In this document: positions 6,639 through 7,968 of the stretch, in pieces
Layout: each line of letters opens with the position of its first letter
How positions within the stretch are numbered: position 1 is the first letter of the stretch
Source of the DNA: Fimbriimonadaceae bacterium
Lineage (GTDB): Bacteria > Armatimonadota > Fimbriimonadia > Fimbriimonadales > Fimbriimonadaceae
Length of the DNA stretch: 7,968 bases
Direction of reading: 5' to 3'
NCBI GenBank assembly: GCA_019694835.1
Contig: JAIBBE010000173.1
Coordinates: forward strand, 1-7,968
The notes under the pieces: model-generated
Database searches by the model: none
Told to the model about the DNA's origin: nothing
What the model saw: the letters and a program-made list of their open reading frames with translations, nothing else
Translations under genes and position numbers: made by a program

Positions 6639-7712
6639 TCAGGCCACACTCACCCGTGTGCCTCGGCCCCGAGTGGCGGTAGCCGCCACATGGCGATGCA
6701 AGGCAACACCGACAGCGTGGGCGAGGTCGACAGGAACGGCGTTACCGATCTGGCGATACCGCGACGAACGTCGACCAGACCACGGCATGTCCGCAGGGAA
6801 CGTTTGCACCCGTGCAGCTTCCTCAGCGGTGATTCTGCGTGCACCCTTCACGATTCCGCTTCGAGGATGACCGCCGGCCATCAGGTGCTTGTGATAGCCC
6901 GGCACCACTCCGCCGCCGTCCAGCCAGGGCGTCTTGTTACCGCCCATGGAAGCGAGCAGCGTCGGGACTAGGCCATCTGGATTTATTGGACGGCCACCCC
7001 CGTTCCACAAGTGGCCATCCCAAGGACTCGGCCGCAAGTCGGGTGTCTTCGCGTACGTCACCTTGGAGACGTTGAGGTCTCCTACGGGATTGCGGGGATC
7101 GAGTAACTCCTTCGATGTGACCCACGCGTGCTGTGTGCCCGGCCCATGCGTGGCGTCCGGCCACTCGAACCCCGTCGAACGGGATCCAACAACGAAGAGC
7201 CTCTGGCGGCGTTGAGAAACACCAAAGTCAGCCGCGTGGAGAACCCTCCACCTCACATGAAATCCAAGGTGTGCCAGCTCGTTCAAGAACTTTGAAAGCC
7301 GATCGAGCTGAACGCCTTTGGCTAGCCCCGGTACGTTTTCCATTAGGAACGCCTCGGGTTTGACTTCCTGCAACACCCTGAAGAACTGAGGAAGCCCATC
7401 GCGCACATCCAAGATCCCCCGCCGGAGGCCGCCCGTTGAATACGGCTGGCAAGGGGGTCCTCCTGCAACAACGGCGATGTTGCCCCGCAACTTCTTGAAA
7501 GACTGCGCGGCAATGTCACCCTCGAATACGTCGAGCTGCTTCTTCGGGTGGTACTTGGAGTGGGCCGCAACGTAGGTTTCTAGCGCGTCGCGATCCATCT
7601 CTGATGCTGCGACTGGAACCATCCCGGCACGCGCCAGTCCAAGACTCAGCCCCCCGGCCCCGCTGAAAAGGTCGAGAACGGGAATCTCGGCTTCGCGGCC
7701 TGACCGGGGCAT
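6639..7712 (-). CDS. DNA (cytosine-5-)-methyltransferase of a type II restriction-modification system
   Basis: 357-aa enzyme that transfers methyl from S-adenosylmethionine to C5 of cytosine in a specific DNA site. All key motifs are present in order: I, DLFSGAGG (14-21); IV, GGPPCQP with nucleophile Cys88; VI, MENVPG with Glu125; VIII, QRRQRLFVVG (167-176); IX, RRITAEEAARVQTFP (292-306); X, YRQIGNAVP (319-327). The stretch between VIII and IX (about 177-290), with LWNGGGRPINPDGLVPTLLA and GGNKTPW, holds the target-recognition domain. I cannot read its specificity. Start at 7712 is backed by AAGGT seven bases upstream. The enzyme looks intact and of normal length. It is first in the operon, so methylation can precede restriction, and it would protect the host chromosome and the element itself. 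Confidence 0.95.
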   Translation of the reverse strand: MPRSGREAEIPVLDLFSGAGGLSLGLARAGMVPVAASEMDRDALETYVAAHSKYHPKKQLDVFEGDIAAQSFKKLRGNIAVVAGGPPCQPYSTGGLRRGILDVRDGLPQFFRVLQEVKPEAFLMENVPGLAKGVQLDRLSKFLNELAHLGFHVRWRVLHAADFGVSQRRQRLFVVGSRSTGFEWPDATHGPGTQHAWVTSKELLDPRNPVGDLNVSKVTYAKTPDLRPSPWDGHLWNGGGRPINPDGLVPTLLASMGGNKTPWLDGGGVVPGYHKHLMAGGHPRSGIVKGARRITAEEAARVQTFPADMPWSGRRSSRYRQIGNAVPVDLAHAVGVALHRHVAATATRGRGTRVSVA

Positions 7713-7745
7713 GCTCAGTACCTTGGCACGAACCTCCGACTAAGC

Positions 7746-7768
7746 GGGGACATCGGAGACGTGTCCCC
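7746..7768 (-). promoter_or_regulatory. Inverted repeat upstream of the methyltransferase gene, possible operator
   Basis: GGGGACA (7746-7752) and TGTCCCC (7762-7768) are perfect 7-base arms around a 9-base centre. They lie 34-56 bases before the methyltransferase start and next to the right subterminal repeat. The position suits an operator at or just downstream of the restriction-modification promoter. No controller gene is seen nearby, so any regulator would be the methyltransferase, an element protein or a host factor. It could instead act as a hairpin in the leader RNA or block read-through from eccC. Confidence 0.4.
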
Positions 7769-7769
7769 C

Positions 7770-7815
7770 TGGAAAACGCGTTCGCGACATTCTGACCTGC
7801 GTTTTTAAGCGAACA
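7770..7815 (-). repeat. Right subterminal repeat array, probable recombinase-binding site
   Basis: On the minus strand, GTTCGC (7814-7809) and GCGAACGCGTTTTCCA (7785-7770) lie 28 and 57 bases inside the right boundary, with 23 bases between the inverted hexamers. The 16-base block matches the left-end block at 14 of 16 positions, and the distances from the end match within two bases. This symmetry supports both the element boundaries and a role as recombinase-binding arms. Confidence 0.6.
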
Positions 7816-7842
7816 ACTGCTCTTCAGGCCACTAATGGGAGC

Positions 7843-7968
7843 GTGGAACAACTCGAGGTACTCGTCGATGAGCACCAGCAGAATCGGCACCGGCTCGAGA
7901 TCCCGGCCGGCCAGCCGCATCTCCTCGTACTCGTTGGCGTCACGGGCGCCGGCATCCTTGAAAAGCCG
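7843..7968 (-). pseudogene. eccC: Type VII secretion ATPase EccC, upstream fragment of interrupted gene
   Basis: Read on the minus strand from 7968, 42 open codons give RLFKDAGARDANEYEEMRLA, then GRDLEPVPILLVLIDEYLELFH. LLVLIDEY is a Walker B motif (hydrophobic run followed by Asp-Glu), which binds the catalytic magnesium in FtsK/SpoIIIE-like ATPases. The EYEEMR and AGRDLEPVP stretches before it are typical of EccC. The gene enters from beyond the window and is cut five residues after the Walker B Asp-Glu pair. In this frame translation continues into the element and stops at 7516, adding about 108 unrelated residues. A truncated EccC would therefore keep the N-terminal part but lose the rest of this ATPase domain and all that follows. 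Family assignment is confident; which ESX locus is not determined. Confidence 0.85.

Larger units (their letters stand above)
127..7842 (+). mobile_element. Tn554-family-like transposon carrying a restriction-modification system, inserted in eccC
   Basis: Removing 127-7842 restores an uninterrupted eccC reading frame (ELFH followed by NHPEWIDL), which fixes the limits to within a few bases. The element encodes two tyrosine recombinases and a small HTH/coiled-coil protein in the order and overlap of tnpA-tnpB-tnpC. It then carries a lipoprotein gene and a methyltransferase plus probable endonuclease pair. There is no target-site duplication and there are no long terminal inverted repeats, as known for Tn554, which integrates site-specifically by tyrosine recombination. 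Both termini carry matching subterminal repeats (156-200 and 7770-7815). Exact edges are ambiguous because this family exchanges a core of about 6 nt at the junctions: an edge one base earlier also keeps eccC in frame, with Asp in place of Asn. Confidence 0.85.

Noticed and set aside
6268..6870. 200-aa plus-strand open frame
   Set aside because: It lies antisense to the endonuclease and methyltransferase genes, is low-complexity Ala/Ser/Arg and has no recognisable motif. Long shadow frames are common in high-GC coding DNA.
119..7850. Target-site duplication (GTGG present on both flanks)
   Set aside because: The GTGG on both sides belongs to a natural CCACAACCAC stretch of eccC. Removing either copy would break the restored reading frame, so it is not an insertion-made duplication.
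7516..7920. 134-aa minus-strand ORF beginning MRLAGRDLEPVP
   Set aside because: Its start is an internal Met of the interrupted eccC fragment and its end is out-of-frame reading into the methyltransferase gene. It is not an independent gene.
1..7968. CRISPR array, rRNA or tRNA genes
   Set aside because: No regularly spaced repeats and no conserved RNA gene signatures were seen. Almost the whole window is accounted for by protein-coding genes and the element's ends.

Overview
This is high-GC DNA, probably from a mycolic-acid actinobacterium (Mycobacteriales such as Mycolicibacterium, Nocardia or Rhodococcus). The main clue is the outermost 126 bases on each side. Read on the minus strand they are the two halves of one eccC gene, the FtsK/SpoIIIE-type ATPase of a type VII (ESX) secretion system. 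The genus is an inference; no rRNA or species marker is present.

Layout. The eccC gene is split by a mobile element of about 7.7 kb (about 127-7842). The right-hand half (7843-7968) ends just after the Walker B motif, at residues ELFH. The left-hand half (1-126) resumes at NHPEWIDL. Joined, they read in frame with no target-site duplication. The element starts with a three-gene transposition operon on the plus strand, organised as tnpA-tnpB-tnpC of the Tn554 family: a 407-aa tyrosine recombinase (206-1429), an 888-aa tyrosine recombinase with four predicted zinc-binding Cys/His clusters (1452-4118), and a 189-aa HTH/coiled-coil protein (4118-4687). The genes are coupled by overlapping stop/start codons. 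A nine-codon minicistron lies between tnpA and tnpB.

Cargo. A small putative lipoprotein (4720-5229) follows on the plus strand. A two-gene unit runs in from the right end on the minus strand: a complete C5-cytosine DNA methyltransferase (6639-7712), then a 439-aa protein (5316-6635) that is probably its restriction endonuclease. It has a PD-(D/E)XK-like centre and faintly resembles SacI-family endonucleases. The element therefore looks like a transposon carrying a type II restriction-modification system, that is, a mobile defence cassette.

Ends. The two termini share an inverted pattern. GTTCGC lies about 28-30 bases in and GCGAACGCGT(G/T)(A/T)TCCA about 57-58 bases in. If the ends are joined as in a circular intermediate, they form GGGAG-6 nt-CTCCC, the usual layout of a tyrosine-recombinase core site. 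The tnp operon and the restriction-modification operon both start right next to these end repeats, so recombinase binding could influence expression of both.
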